DNA of 64,000 bases from Arthrobacter sp. UNC362MFTsu5.1 (GCF_000685965.1 NZ_JMLE01000011.1:62001-126000); one strand, 5' to 3'; positions 1 through 9,019 are shown, counted from the first letter of the stretch. Numbers and translations: made by a program. Notes: generated from the sequence alone by a model not told the origin.

Positions 1-804
1 GCCGAAAACATTCAGCTGGAACAGCGGATTGGTGGTGCGCCGCAACCACAGGACTGCCCCGGCGATAAACACCAGGCCCGCGGCCACGCTGATCGCCCCG
101 AACGGTCCGGAGGGGTGCGCCGTGGCCAGTTCGAGCCCCACCACCAGGGCCCCGACACCGGCCGTCGTCAGCAGCAGCCCCACCCAGTCAAGGCGGCGGG
201 ACTGGTCCCCGGCTCCCTGCGGAACCAGGCGAAGGGCCGCAATAAACGCGGCAAGGCCCAGCGGGATGTTAATCAGGAAGATCCAGTGCCAGGACAGGAA
301 GGTGGTTAGCGCCCCGCCCACCAGCGGCGCCAGGACCGGCGCCAGCAGCCCGGGCCACACAAGGTAGGCGGTGGCCCGGAGAAGGTCCTCCTTGGGTGTC
401 CTGCGCAGCACCACGAGCGTGCCCACCGGCACCATCATGGCCCCGCCTGCACCCTGCAGGACACGGCTGACGGTGAGCATGGTGAGGTCCTGGCTCACCG
501 CGCACAGGAACGAGGCGACGGTGAACACCGCAATGGCGGCACAGAAAACACGGCGGGCACCCACGCGCTCGGCCAGCCAGCCGCTGACCGGAATGCCCAT
601 GGCCACGGTCATCAGGTAGGCCGTCATGGTGATGTTGACGTCGGCCGGAGCCACGGCGAAGTCTGCCGCGATGCTGGGGATGGCCGTGGTCAGCACCGTG
701 CCGTCCAGGAACTCCATGAAGAACGTGGCTGCAACCAGCAGGGCCAGCCGCGGCTGCCACTCCTGGCGGACAGCCGACGCGGCGCTGCTCTGGGATTCGC
801 TCAT
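1..804 (-). CDS. MFS drug exporter, DHA2 type, cut by the window edge
   Basis: This reverse-strand frame starts at ATG 804 and is open for 268 codons to the window edge, so the C-terminal part is missing. The product begins MSESQSSAAS and then runs through successive membrane helices. Helix 1 carries FMEFLDGTVLTTAIPSIA, and the next helices carry the MFS signature GWLAERVGARRVF and the drug:H+ antiporter motif C region RVLQGAGGAMMVPVG. These are the hallmarks of 14-helix (DHA2, EmrB/QacA) proton-driven multidrug exporters of the inner membrane. It lies 93 bp downstream of recQ on the same strand, with no obvious functional link. The family is clear; the substrate cannot be told. Confidence 0.88.
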   Translation of the reverse strand, partial: MSESQSSAASAVRQEWQPRLALLVAATFFMEFLDGTVLTTAIPSIAADFAVAPADVNITMTAYLMTVAMGIPVSGWLAERVGARRVFCAAIAVFTVASFLCAVSQDLTMLTVSRVLQGAGGAMMVPVGTLVVLRRTPKEDLLRATAYLVWPGLLAPVLAPLVGGALTTFLSWHWIFLINIPLGLAAFIAALRLVPQGAGDQSRRLDWVGLLLTTAGVGALVVGLELATAHPSGPFGAISVAAGLVFIAGAVLWLRRTTNPLFQLNVFG

Positions 805-897
805 GGCTCCTGGCCTGGACTCATTCGCCGATCCTATAGGCGTGCCAGGCACGGTGCCAGAATAAGTCCGCCCCTTACGCGGACCGCCGGAGGGGGC

Positions 898-3087
898 CTA
901 CCCGGCCTGTCCCAGCACGAGGGGAAGGACGGCACCGGCACCGGCGCGGCGCAGTGCCCGGCCTGCAACCGTGACCGTCCAGCGGCTGTCCGTAAGGTCA
1001 TCCACCAACATGATGCTCTGACCCTGGATGCCGGCCATGGCGGCCTCCAGCTCCGGTCCCACAACCAGCCGGTCCCAGACTCCGGCCAGCCGGTAGGCGC
1101 TGTTGCCCCCGCGTCCGCCGGTGGGCCCGCCGTGTTCCAGCTGCAGCTGGCCCAGGTAGGGTATGCGGCCGATACCGGAAATTCCGCGCGCCAGCGAATC
1201 GACCAGGGCCGGCTTGCTGCGCGACGGAATGCTGACGATGGCTGCCGGGCGTCCGACGCCGCTCCAGCCGGGGCTGCGTCCGTTCCCGGCGCCCCATTCG
1301 CGGAGCACCTGCACGCAGGCCTGCAGCATGGCGGGGTCCACCTCGCGGTCCCCCGCGCCGGAGGCAAAGATCTCCCGCAGGGCGCCGCCCCAGCCGAGGT
1401 CGGTCAGGCGGGCCAGCACGCGGCCCTCGGCGAGGCTCTCCTCCGGTTTGATCTTGCCCTTGACGGTGACCCCGAGCCGGTCCATGCCGCTGGGCCACTG
1501 CAGCCGCGGTTCCAGTGCCATGCCGGCACGGCTGAGCGTCTGGCCGGCCGCTTCTGTGGCCGCGGACGCGATGTCGGACGGGAACCAGCGTCCGGCGCAG
1601 TTGTCACAGCGGCCGCACGCACGGGCTGTTTCATCGTCCAGGACGGAGGTGATGTATTCCATCCGGCAGCCGGCGGTGTCCTGGTAGATCACCATGGAGT
1701 CCTGCTCGTCCACACGGGCCTCGGCGATGCGGGTGTACCGGTCGGCGTCGTAGCTCCAGGGCTGGCCGGTGGAACGCCAGCCGCCGCCCACCCGCTCCAC
1801 GGCCCCGTCCACGGACAGGACCTTGAGCAGCAGTTCCAGCGGTGTGCGCCGCAGGTCCACGCGCGCTTCGAGGGCCACTGTGGACACAGCCGAACCGGCC
1901 TCGGCCAGCGCGGTCAGGACGGCCGCGGCCTTTTCCTCCGACGGCATGGATGCGGTGGCGAAGTACTGCCAGATGTCACGGTCCTCGGAGCCGGGCAGCA
2001 GCAGGACGTCGGCGTTGGCCGCGCCACGCCCCGCGCGGCCTACCTGCTGGTAGTAGGCCACCGGAGACGACGGGGCGCCAAGGTGCACCACGAAGCCCAG
2101 GTCCGGTTTGTCGAATCCCATGCCCAGGGCCGACGTGGCCACCAGCGCCTTGACCTGGTTGTCCTTGAGGAGCTGTTCCGCCCGTTCGCGGTCCGCGGGA
2201 TCGGTGCGGCCGGTGTAGGCGAGGACCTCATGGCCGGCTTCGGCGAGCAGCCGGGCGGTGTCCTCCGCCGCGGAGACCGTCAGGGTATAAATGATGCCGC
2301 TGCCGGGCAGGTCCGCCAGATGGGTCAGCAGCCAGCCCAGCCGGTCGCGGGAATCCGCCAGCTGCAGCACGCCGAGCCGGAGCGATTCACGGCCCAGGGC
2401 GCCGCGGATGGTCAGCACGCCGTCGCCCAGCTGCTCTTCGATGTCATGGACCACCCGGGAGTTGGCGGTGGCTGTGGTGGCCAGCACGGGGACGGTGTCC
2501 GGCAACTGCGTGATGAGGTCCGCGATGCGCCGGTAGTCGGGACGGAAGTCATGGCCCCAGTCGGAGATGCAGTGTGCTTCGTCAATCACCAGGAGCCCGG
2601 TGCGGCGGATCAGTTCGGGCAGCTGGTTCTCCCGGAACGACGGGTTGGTGAGCCGCTCCGGGGATACGAGCAGCACGTCCACTTGGTCCGCGGCCAGCTG
2701 CTCGCGGACGGTATCCCATTCGAGCTGGTTGGCGGAGTTGATGGCAACTGCACGGACTCCTGCCCGGGCAGCTGCCGCCACCTGGTCCCGCATCAGGGCC
2801 AGCAGCGGCGAAACGATCAGCGTGGGACCGGCCCCGCGGCGCCGGAGCAGCAGCGATGCCACAAAATAGACGGCCGATTTTCCCCAGCCGGTGCGCTGCA
2901 CCACAAGGGCGCGGCGCCCGCCGTCAACCAGTGCTTCAATCGCCTCGAACTGGCCGTCATGGAAGCTGGCCTCGGGATGTCCTACGAGGCCGCGAAGAAC
3001 TTCCAGGGCCTGGGCATGGGTCCCCTGTCCACCCGCGGGGAGATCGACGGAAGCGGAAAGGACAGCAGCATTCTGGTTATTGGCCAT
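898..3087 (-). CDS. recQ: RecQ-family ATP-dependent DNA helicase with PRTase-like C-terminus
   Basis: This 729-residue protein is a superfamily 2 3'-5' DNA helicase for recombination and repair. Visible motifs are Walker A TGWGKS (66-71), DEAH (169-172), TATAN around 205-210, the motif VI segment QQVGRAGRG, and a RecQ zinc-binding cysteine cluster (CRMEY..CGRCDNC, about residues 487-510). After about residue 520 there is no HRDC domain. The C-terminus instead resembles a phosphoribosyltransferase: VDDLTDSRWT (695-704) matches the PRPP loop of ComF-like PRTases. A -10-like GATACT lies 6 nt before ATG 3087, so the mRNA is probably leaderless. The helicase call is firm; the role of the tail is not known. 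Confidence 0.93.
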   Translation of the reverse strand: MANNQNAAVLSASVDLPAGGQGTHAQALEVLRGLVGHPEASFHDGQFEAIEALVDGGRRALVVQRTGWGKSAVYFVASLLLRRRGAGPTLIVSPLLALMRDQVAAAARAGVRAVAINSANQLEWDTVREQLAADQVDVLLVSPERLTNPSFRENQLPELIRRTGLLVIDEAHCISDWGHDFRPDYRRIADLITQLPDTVPVLATTATANSRVVHDIEEQLGDGVLTIRGALGRESLRLGVLQLADSRDRLGWLLTHLADLPGSGIIYTLTVSAAEDTARLLAEAGHEVLAYTGRTDPADRERAEQLLKDNQVKALVATSALGMGFDKPDLGFVVHLGAPSSPVAYYQQVGRAGRGAANADVLLLPGSEDRDIWQYFATASMPSEEKAAAVLTALAEAGSAVSTVALEARVDLRRTPLELLLKVLSVDGAVERVGGGWRSTGQPWSYDADRYTRIAEARVDEQDSMVIYQDTAGCRMEYITSVLDDETARACGRCDNCAGRWFPSDIASAATEAAGQTLSRAGMALEPRLQWPSGMDRLGVTVKGKIKPEESLAEGRVLARLTDLGWGGALREIFASGAGDREVDPAMLQACVQVLREWGAGNGRSPGWSGVGRPAAIVSIPSRSKPALVDSLARGISGIGRIPYLGQLQLEHGGPTGGRGGNSAYRLAGVWDRLVVGPELEAAMAGIQGQSIMLVDDLTDSRWTVTVAGRALRRAGAGAVLPLVLGQAG

Positions 3088-3093
3088 TGATTC

Positions 3094-3099
3094 AGTATC
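3094..3099 (-). promoter_or_regulatory. -10 hexamer of recQ (leaderless geometry)
   Basis: On the reverse strand GATACT ends exactly 6 nt before the recQ ATG at 3087. This would place the transcription start on or next to the start codon. No Shine-Dalgarno sequence and no good -35 are visible. Confidence 0.5.
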
Positions 3100-3211
3100 C
3101 CAGCCCCCTCCGACAGCCGCGAAGCCGGGTACCGGGCCATGTGGACGGCGCGCCCGCGTAATGCAACTACTCCTCCACAGCCATTTTGCGCTTCACCGTA
3201 AGATGGAACGC

Positions 3212-4630
3212 GTGACTAGCGACCAGACAAAGACTTTTGACCTTTCGGCATCGTTCAAGGCCTACGACGTGCGCGGCATTGTGGGCGAGTCAATCACCGC
3301 CGAAATCGTCGAAGCCGTAGGCGCCGCATTCGTGGATGTCCTGAAGCTCGAGGGCCAGACGGTCCTGGTGGGCGGCGACATGCGCCCCTCCTCCCCCGAG
3401 TTCAGCAAGGCATTCGCCAACGGTGCGGCCACCCGCGGAGCCAACGTCCAGCTGCTGGACCTCATCTCCACCGACGAGCTCTACTACGCCTGCGGTGCGC
3501 TCAATGCCGCAGGGGCAACGTTCACCGCCAGCCACAACCCCGCCGAATACAACGGCATCAAGATGTCCAAGGCCGGCGCCCAGCCCATTTCGTCGGAATC
3601 CGGCCTGAAGGAAATCCAGGCCCGCGCGGAGGACTACCTCCACGCCGGCTCCATCCCGGCCGCAGGCAAGCGCGGCCTCATCGGGGTTCACGATGTCCTG
3701 AAGGATTACTCCGAATACCTCCGCAAGCTGGTGGACCTCAAGGGATCCCGCCCGCTGAAGGTGGTAGTCGACGCCGGTAACGGCATGGCCGGCCTGACCA
3801 CCCCGGCGGTCCTCGGCGACGCCCTGCTGCCCAAGCTGCCGTTCGACATCATTCCCCTCTACTTCGAGCTGGACGGGTCCTTCCCGAACCACCCGGCCAA
3901 CCCGCTCGAGCCGGAAAACCTGCTGGACCTGCAGGCCGCCGTCGTCGAACACGGTGCGGACATCGGGCTGGCCTTCGACGGCGACGCCGACCGCTGCTTC
4001 GTCATCGACGAGAAGGGCAACCCCGTGTCGCCGTCGGCCATCACCGGCATGGTGGCCCGCCGCGAGATCGCCCGCGCCAAGGCCCAGGGCGAGGAAACGC
4101 CCACCATCATCCACAACCTGCTGACCTCCAAGGCGGTGCCGGAACTCGTGGCGCACGACGGCGGCCGCGCCGTCCGCACTCGCGTGGGCCACTCGTTCAT
4201 CAAGGCAGTCATGGCAGAGGAAGGCGCCGTCTTCGGCGGCGAGCACTCCGCGCACTTCTACTTCCGCGATTTCTGGAACGCGGACACCGGCATGCTCGCC
4301 GCGATGCACGTCCTGGCCGCCCTCGGTGAGCAGGACCGCCCGCTGTCCGAACTCGGCCACGAGTACGAGCCCTACATTTCCTCCGGCGAAATCAACTCCG
4401 AAATCGAGGACAAAGCCGGCGCCGTCGAGCGGGTCCGCGCCGATTTTGCCGGCGAAGACGTCGACGTCGACATGCTGGACGGCAGCACCTTCACGGCCCG
4501 CGACGGCAGCTGGTGGTTCAACCTGCGCCCTTCCAACACCGAACCGTTCCTCCGCCTTAACGCCGAGGCCACGGACCGGCCCACCATGGAACGCATCCGC
4601 GACCGCGTGCTTGCCCTGGTCAACGGCTAG
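3212..4630 (+). CDS. manB: Phosphomannomutase/phosphoglucomutase
   Basis: The product is an alpha-D-phosphohexomutase that interconverts hexose 6- and 1-phosphates (mannose and/or glucose) for GDP-mannose and polysaccharide synthesis. It has the phosphoserine loop TASHNP (Ser107), the metal loop DGDADR (256-261), the sugar-binding GEHSAH segment, and the C-terminal phosphate loop RPSNTEPFLRL. I chose GTG 3212 (472 residues) because a -10-like TAAGAT (3199-3204) lies 7 nt before it. That hexamer overlaps the alternative ATG at 3203, which would add three residues. The frame stays open upstream into the recQ promoter, but that extension is not credible. It is followed after 9 bp by a hypothetical gene, probably in the same operon. 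Confidence 0.93.
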   Translation: MTSDQTKTFDLSASFKAYDVRGIVGESITAEIVEAVGAAFVDVLKLEGQTVLVGGDMRPSSPEFSKAFANGAATRGANVQLLDLISTDELYYACGALNAAGATFTASHNPAEYNGIKMSKAGAQPISSESGLKEIQARAEDYLHAGSIPAAGKRGLIGVHDVLKDYSEYLRKLVDLKGSRPLKVVVDAGNGMAGLTTPAVLGDALLPKLPFDIIPLYFELDGSFPNHPANPLEPENLLDLQAAVVEHGADIGLAFDGDADRCFVIDEKGNPVSPSAITGMVARREIARAKAQGEETPTIIHNLLTSKAVPELVAHDGGRAVRTRVGHSFIKAVMAEEGAVFGGEHSAHFYFRDFWNADTGMLAAMHVLAALGEQDRPLSELGHEYEPYISSGEINSEIEDKAGAVERVRADFAGEDVDVDMLDGSTFTARDGSWWFNLRPSNTEPFLRLNAEATDRPTMERIRDRVLALVNG

Positions 4631-4639
4631 GCCGCCCGC

Positions 4640-5110
4640 ATGACTGAACGTTCCGGAACGTCCTGGCGGGACTCGGTGCCAGAAGCTACGGCCACCGACC
4701 TGGAAAACCTGCTGGGCACCGGCGTCGGCGCTGCCCAGGAGCAGCTGGGGCGCAACGGCGGTTTCCTGCCGTTCGCCCTGGTGGTGGAGAACGACGGCGA
4801 GGTCCGCCTGGTCGCCGTCACTCCGGCTGACGCTGAGGACGGTGCCGAGGGCGACTTCGACGCCGATACGATGATCAGCGACCTCACGGAACTGCTCCGG
4901 CAGAACCGGGACGACTTCCGGGCCGCGGCGGTGGTCTGTGACATCACCCTGCTGGAAGAAGCCACGGACGCCATCCACGTGGCGGCCGAGCACCGTGACG
5001 GATCTGTTTTCGCCGCGGTGCTGCCCTACGAGCCCAACGCCGAGTCACACGAATGGGAGTTCGGACAGCTTGCAGCTGATTCCAGCGAACCCGCGATCTG
5101 GGTGGACTAG
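4640..5110 (+). CDS. Conserved hypothetical acidic cytosolic protein
   Basis: This 156-residue protein is rich in Asp and Glu and has no signal peptide or membrane segment. It starts MTERSGTSWRDSVPEA and ends with EPAIWVD. The central part alternates hydrophobic strands (FLPFALVVENDGEVRLVAV, FRAAAVVCDITLL) with acidic helices, suggesting a small alpha/beta fold. It starts 9 bp after the phosphomannomutase stop, so the two are probably cotranscribed. I do not recognise a family with a known role. The codon usage matches its neighbours, which supports a real gene. Confidence 0.7.
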   Translation: MTERSGTSWRDSVPEATATDLENLLGTGVGAAQEQLGRNGGFLPFALVVENDGEVRLVAVTPADAEDGAEGDFDADTMISDLTELLRQNRDDFRAAAVVCDITLLEEATDAIHVAAEHRDGSVFAAVLPYEPNAESHEWEFGQLAADSSEPAIWVD

Positions 5111-5130
5111 ACCTCCAGTGGGTTGCTGAC

Positions 5131-5580
5131 ATGAAGATCAATGCGTTCGCGGACGTAAGCCTGCGCGCCATGATGGTGCTCTCGGCGGCCCCGCAGGGCA
5201 CCTTGCTGACCACGCAGAGCATCGCCGATGCCGTAGGAACGCCCTACAACCATGTCAGCAAGGCCATGGCGAAGCTCCGCGAACTTGGCGTGATCGACGT
5301 CGAACGGGGACGTAACGGCGGGTCGCGGCTGAATGACGCCGGACGGCGGGCCACCGTCGGGCAGCTCCTGCGGCAGTTGAATACCCGGGCCGATCCGGCC
5401 GACTGCCATTCCGTGAATGGCGACTGCCCGCTGATCAACGAATGCAAGCTTCGCGGCGCCCTGGCACGGGCACGCGAGGCTTTCTACCGCGAACTCGACG
5501 ACATCGTGGTGTCCGCCCTGCCCGGTACGCGCCAGATGGCGCCGGTTTTCCAGGCGATCGGGCTCCGCCCCGGGCTCTGA
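5131..5580 (+). CDS. nsrR: NsrR, Rrf2-family Fe-S nitric oxide sensor repressor
   Basis: This 149-residue Rrf2-type protein has an N-terminal winged helix (QSIADAVGTPYNHVSKAMAKL as recognition region) and three cysteines at 92, 99 and 105. That number and spacing closely match the iron-sulfur ligands of Streptomyces coelicolor NsrR (Cys 93, 99, 105). NsrR carries a [4Fe-4S] cluster in actinobacteria, and nitric oxide destroys the cluster and lifts repression. The next gene on the same strand is the flavohemoglobin hmp, the usual NsrR target, preceded by a long inverted repeat. The gene lies 20 bp after the hypothetical gene and may have read-through transcription. Confidence 0.93.
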   Translation: MKINAFADVSLRAMMVLSAAPQGTLLTTQSIADAVGTPYNHVSKAMAKLRELGVIDVERGRNGGSRLNDAGRRATVGQLLRQLNTRADPADCHSVNGDCPLINECKLRGALARAREAFYRELDDIVVSALPGTRQMAPVFQAIGLRPGL

Positions 5581-5603
5581 TTCCCCGCCGATTTTGAATT
5601 CTT

Positions 5604-5657
5604 TTCTACGACGTGTAGAACTTAGGTATAAATACTCGTATTTCAAATACATGTATT
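5604..5657 (+). promoter_or_regulatory. hmp promoter with two dyads, likely NsrR operator
   Basis: A -35-like TTCTAC (5604-5609) and a -10-like TATAAA (5627-5632) are separated by 17 bp. The -35 lies in the dyad TTCTAC-5-GTAGAA (5604-5620). The -10 runs into a 27-bp dyad whose arms are AATACTCGTATTT (5631-5643) and AAATACATGTATT (5645-5657), matching at 11 of 13 positions. The size and AT-rich half-sites resemble known NsrR boxes (two 11-bp arms around one base). A bound repressor would block the promoter. That NsrR binds here is an inference from position and symmetry. Confidence 0.72.
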
Positions 5658-5703
5658 GATCGCGGTCCGGACAAAGACCCGGGCCCTTACCTCAGGAGTA
5701 CAC

Positions 5704-6864
5704 ATGCTCTCGGACAAATCCCGCCCTGTCATTGAGGCCACCCTGCCGCTGGTCGGATCCCGGATCGGCGACATCACCCCCAAGTTCTACGCACGGCTCT
5801 TCGGCGCGCACCCGGAACTGCTGGACGGACTGTTCAGCCGTTCCAACCAGCGGTCGGGCAACCAGCAGCAGGCCCTGGCCGGAAGCATCGCCGCTTTCGC
5901 CACGCACCTGGTGAACAACCCCGGAACCCTCCCGGAAACCGTGCTTTCCCGGATCGCCCACAAGCACGCCTCCCTGGGCATCACCGAACCCCAGTACCAG
6001 GTTGTATACGAGCACCTCTTCGCCGCCATCGCGGAGGACCTCGCCGAGGTAATCACCCCGGAAATCGCCGAGGCCTGGACCGAGGTCTACTGGCTCATGG
6101 CCGACGCCCTCATCAAGATCGAAAAGGGCCTCTACGCCATCCAGGCCAACGACAAGATGTGGACCCCGTGGCGCGTTGCCGCGAAGACGCCCGCCGGCAC
6201 CGGCGCCATGACCTTCACCCTGGAACCGGCCGACGACACCCCGATCACGCCCGCCCTTCCCGGCCAGTACGTCAGCGTCAAGGTCCAGCTCCCGGACGGC
6301 CTGCGCCAGGTCCGCCAGTACTCCCTCTCCGACGACGCCGGCACCAGCCGCACCTTCACCACCAAGCTCGACGACGGCGGCGAGGTCTCCCCCGTGCTGC
6401 ACAACGGCGTCGAGGTCGGCGACATCCTGGAGATCTCCAACCCCTACGGCGAGATCACGCTCAAGGAGGGCGACGGGCCCGTGGTCCTGGCTTCGGCCGG
6501 CATCGGCTGCACGCCCACGGCGTCCATCCTGCGGTCGCTGGCTGAGGCCGGTTCCGACCGCCGGGTGCTGGTGCTCCACGCGGAAAGCACGCTGGAAAGC
6601 TGGGCCCTGCGCGGGCAGATGACGGACGACGTCGAGCGCCTCGAGGGTGCCGACCTCCAGCTCTGGCTGGAAGAGCCGCAGGCGGGTGCGAACGCCGGCT
6701 TTATGTCGCTGCGCGAAGTGGACCTGCCCGCCAATGCCTCGCTGTACCTCTGCGGCCCCCTCCCGTTCATGAAGCACATCCGCAACGAGGCCATCAACGC
6801 CGGCATCCCCGCGACGAAGATCCACTACGAAGTCTTCGGCCCGGACATCTGGCTCGCTTCCTAG
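5704..6864 (+). CDS. hmp: Flavohemoglobin, nitric oxide dioxygenase
   Basis: This 386-residue cytosolic enzyme turns nitric oxide and O2 into nitrate using NAD(P)H, FAD and heme. Residues 1-140 are a globin domain, with the proximal heme histidine in IAHKHASLG (His86 by alignment). The middle is an FAD domain with RQYSLS, and the C-terminus is an NAD(P)H domain with GIGCTPT and the final YEVFGPD. ATG 5704 has AGGAG at 5695-5699 and the usual family start. A longer frame from TTG 5656 would run through the operator and is rejected. It is probably repressed by NsrR, encoded just upstream. A strong hairpin at 6878-6928 ends the transcript. Confidence 0.96.
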   Translation: MLSDKSRPVIEATLPLVGSRIGDITPKFYARLFGAHPELLDGLFSRSNQRSGNQQQALAGSIAAFATHLVNNPGTLPETVLSRIAHKHASLGITEPQYQVVYEHLFAAIAEDLAEVITPEIAEAWTEVYWLMADALIKIEKGLYAIQANDKMWTPWRVAAKTPAGTGAMTFTLEPADDTPITPALPGQYVSVKVQLPDGLRQVRQYSLSDDAGTSRTFTTKLDDGGEVSPVLHNGVEVGDILEISNPYGEITLKEGDGPVVLASAGIGCTPTASILRSLAEAGSDRRVLVLHAESTLESWALRGQMTDDVERLEGADLQLWLEEPQAGANAGFMSLREVDLPANASLYLCGPLPFMKHIRNEAINAGIPATKIHYEVFGPDIWLAS

Positions 6865-6877
6865 AGTCAGAGGCGGG

Positions 6878-6928
6878 AACGACGGCGGCGCCGCACCTTT
6901 TCGGAAAAGGTGCGGCGCCGCCGTCGTT
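6878..6928. terminator. Bidirectional terminator between hmp and pckG
   Basis: A perfect 24-bp inverted repeat (6878-6901 and 6905-6928) has a 3-nt CGG loop. The stem starts AACGACGG and has TTTT/AAAA next to the loop. It lies between two convergent genes and contains no coding sequence, so it probably terminates both. Confidence 0.85.
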
Positions 6929-6950
6929 GTCTCTGTTTGTCCCCAGCTGA

Positions 6951-8786
6951 TTAGCTGTGGTCCGCCATGCGTTCCTTCAGGCCTTCCAGCTCGGAGCGCA
7001 GGGCCTCGGGCAGGGAGTCGCCGAACTTCGCGTACCACTCTTCGATGGAGGCCAGCTCGGCGTCCCACTCCTCGCGGTCGACGCGGACGGCGTCTTCAAC
7101 GTGGGCGTGGGTCAGGTCCAGGCCGGTGAGGTCCAGCGAGTCGCCGGTCGGCACAAAGCCGATCGGGGTCTCAATGGCGTCCGCCTTGCCTTCCAGACGC
7201 TCGATGGCCCACTTGAGGACACGGGCATTGTCGCCGAATCCGGGCCAGGCGAATCCGCCATCGGCGGTGCGGCGGAACCAGTTGACCAGGAAGATGTGCG
7301 GCAGGCGCTCCGGGTTGGCCTTGCCTGAGACGCTGATCCAGTGCTTCAGGTAATCGCCTGCGTCGTAGCCGATGAACGGCAGCATGGCCATGGGGTCGCG
7401 GCGGAGCACTCCGACCTGTCCGGCAGCGGCGGCCGTGGTCTCCGAGGAGAGGGTGGAACCCATGAAGATGCCGTTGGTCCAGCTGCGAGCCTGGGTCACC
7501 AGGGGCACAGTGGTCTTGCGGCGGCCGCCGAAGAGGATGGCGGAGAGCTCAACACCCTCGGGGCTGAAGTACTCCTCGGCCAGCATGTCGATCTGCGAGA
7601 TCGGCGTGCAGAAGCGGGAGTTCGGGTGGGCGGCCGGCTTGTCCGAATCCGGAGTCCAGGAGTTGCCCTGCCAGTCGGTCAGGTGCGCCGGAACGTCGTC
7701 GGTCATACCCTCCCACCACACACCGCCGTCGTCCGTGAGGGCAACGTTGGTGAAGATGCTGTGGCCCTTGGCGATGGCGCGCATGGCGTTGGGGTTGGTG
7801 CCCCAGCCGGTGCCCGGGGCTACGCCGAACAGGCCCGCCTCCGGGTTGGTGGCGCGCAGTTCGCCTTCCTTGCCGATCCGCATCCAGGTGATGTCGTCGC
7901 CAAGGGTTTCGACTTCCCAGCCCTCGATGGTCGGATCGAGCAGGGCGAGGTTGGTTTTGCCGCAGGCCGAGGGGAAGGCCGCGGACATGTAGTACGACTT
8001 CTTCTCCGGCGAGGTGAGCTTGAGGATGAGCATGTGCTCCGCGAGCCAGCCCTCGTCCCGGGCCATCACGGAGGCGATGCGCAGGGCGTAGCACTTCTTG
8101 CCCAGCAGGGCGTTGCCGCCGTAGCCGGAGCCGAAGGACCAGATGGAACGCTCCTCAGGGAAGTGCACGATCCACTTGTCCGGGTTGCAGGGCCACGCGA
8201 CGTCGGCCTGGCCGGGGGCCAGCGGGGCGCCCAGGGAGTGCAGGGCGGGAACGAAGAACGCGTTCGTCGCCGTGATCTTGTCCAGCACCTCAGTGCCGAT
8301 GTTGGCCATGATGCGCATGGAGGCGACAACGTAGGCGCTGTCCGTGATCTCCACGCCGAACTTGGGATCTTCGGCATCCAGGTGGCCCATAACGAAGGGG
8401 ATGACGTACATGGTGCGGCCGCGCATGCAGCCTGCGAACAGGCCGCGAAGCTTCTGCTTCATTTCGGCCGGTGCCATCCAGTTATTGGTGAAGCCGGCGT
8501 CACGCTTGTTCTCGGAGCAGATGAACGTCTGCTCTTCAACGCGTGCCACGTCCGCAGGATCGGAGAACGCAGCGAAGGAGTTCGGGAACAGCTCCTGGTT
8601 CAGCCTGGTCAGCGTTCCCGCCGCCACGAGTTCATCCGTCAGCCGGGTGTTCTCTCCTTCCGTTCCGTCAACCCAGTGGATCCGGTCGGGCTGGGTAAGT
8701 TCTGCAACCTCTTCGACCCATGCCAGCAGGCCAGCATGTGTGGTGGGTGCTTTCTCAAGCAGCGGCAGTCGTGCGAGATCGCCCAT
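6951..8786 (-). CDS. pckG: Phosphoenolpyruvate carboxykinase (GTP)
   Basis: The 611-residue product decarboxylates and phosphorylates oxaloacetate to PEP with GTP (EC 4.1.1.32), the entry step to gluconeogenesis. The length is typical of the GTP class. The P-loop FPSACGKTN (271-279) includes the reactive cysteine, and [13 protein letters not shown] and the FWVNW-like LVNWFRR region are present. The start ATG at 8786 has the purine-rich stretch GAGGAAGGG upstream. The upstream region holds a perfect CRP-type palindrome (8937-8952), suggesting catabolite control. PEP carboxylase at 52-55 kb catalyses the opposing anaplerotic step. Confidence 0.97.
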   Translation of the reverse strand: MGDLARLPLLEKAPTTHAGLLAWVEEVAELTQPDRIHWVDGTEGENTRLTDELVAAGTLTRLNQELFPNSFAAFSDPADVARVEEQTFICSENKRDAGFTNNWMAPAEMKQKLRGLFAGCMRGRTMYVIPFVMGHLDAEDPKFGVEITDSAYVVASMRIMANIGTEVLDKITATNAFFVPALHSLGAPLAPGQADVAWPCNPDKWIVHFPEERSIWSFGSGYGGNALLGKKCYALRIASVMARDEGWLAEHMLILKLTSPEKKSYYMSAAFPSACGKTNLALLDPTIEGWEVETLGDDITWMRIGKEGELRATNPEAGLFGVAPGTGWGTNPNAMRAIAKGHSIFTNVALTDDGGVWWEGMTDDVPAHLTDWQGNSWTPDSDKPAAHPNSRFCTPISQIDMLAEEYFSPEGVELSAILFGGRRKTTVPLVTQARSWTNGIFMGSTLSSETTAAAAGQVGVLRRDPMAMLPFIGYDAGDYLKHWISVSGKANPERLPHIFLVNWFRRTADGGFAWPGFGDNARVLKWAIERLEGKADAIETPIGFVPTGDSLDLTGLDLTHAHVEDAVRVDREEWDAELASIEEWYAKFGDSLPEALRSELEGLKERMADHS

Positions 8787-8936
8787 TGCGGTTCCCTTCC
8801 TCGGGTTCAGTGGTGTGTCCTAAATGCTAGGGCTCTAGACCACTGCATATTTTGAGTCAGACATGGGATGTCCGGGCGGCAAAAAAGCAAAAACCGCGGA
8901 AAATCAAGGAAACAGATCTAGCAATTCACCCCTTTT

Positions 8937-8952
8937 TGTGAGTAAGGTCACA
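8937..8952. promoter_or_regulatory. CRP/GlxR-type operator
   Basis: TGTGAGTAAGGTCACA matches the CRP consensus TGTGA-N6-TCACA at all ten defined bases. It lies 151 bp before the pckG start codon and about 39 bp before the -35 of the divergent tRNA-Arg gene. A gluconeogenic gene is a normal target of cAMP-responsive CRP-family regulators, so pckG is the more likely target. Binding is inferred. Confidence 0.7.
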
Positions 8953-8964
8953 TAGACCGGTCTA
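8953..8964. promoter_or_regulatory. 12-bp perfect palindrome next to the CRP-type site
   Basis: TAGACCGGTCTA is a perfect palindrome that abuts the CRP-type site. It may be a second operator in the pckG/tRNA-Arg intergenic region. The protein that binds it is unknown. Confidence 0.4.
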
Positions 8965-8990
8965 GTCGTGCAGATTACACGCGTTTCGAT

Positions 8991-9019
8991 TTGGAACTCC
9001 ACCGGAACTCGCGTAAAGT
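8991..9019 (+). promoter_or_regulatory. Promoter of tRNA-Arg
   Basis: A -35 TTGGAA (8991-8996), a 17-bp spacer and a -10 TAAAGT (9014-9019) lie 45 bp before the tRNA. This is a good sigma-70-type match for a housekeeping tRNA gene. Confidence 0.65.

Noticed and set aside
1132..3090. 652-codon forward frame opposite recQ
   Set aside because: It lies on the antisense strand of a clear RecQ gene and has no domain, start signal or sensible composition. High GC makes long antisense frames common.
3290..4993. 567-codon reverse frame opposite manB
   Set aside because: Antisense shadow of the phosphomannomutase and the next gene. The Gly/Val/Asp-rich product has no fold signature.
5656..5703. Upstream TTG start of hmp
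   Set aside because: It would lie in the operator dyad. ATG 5704 has AGGAG at proper spacing and the normal family N-terminus.
7341..8855. 504-codon forward frame opposite pckG
   Set aside because: Antisense of a gene with full family motifs. The product has Gly/His-rich low-complexity composition.
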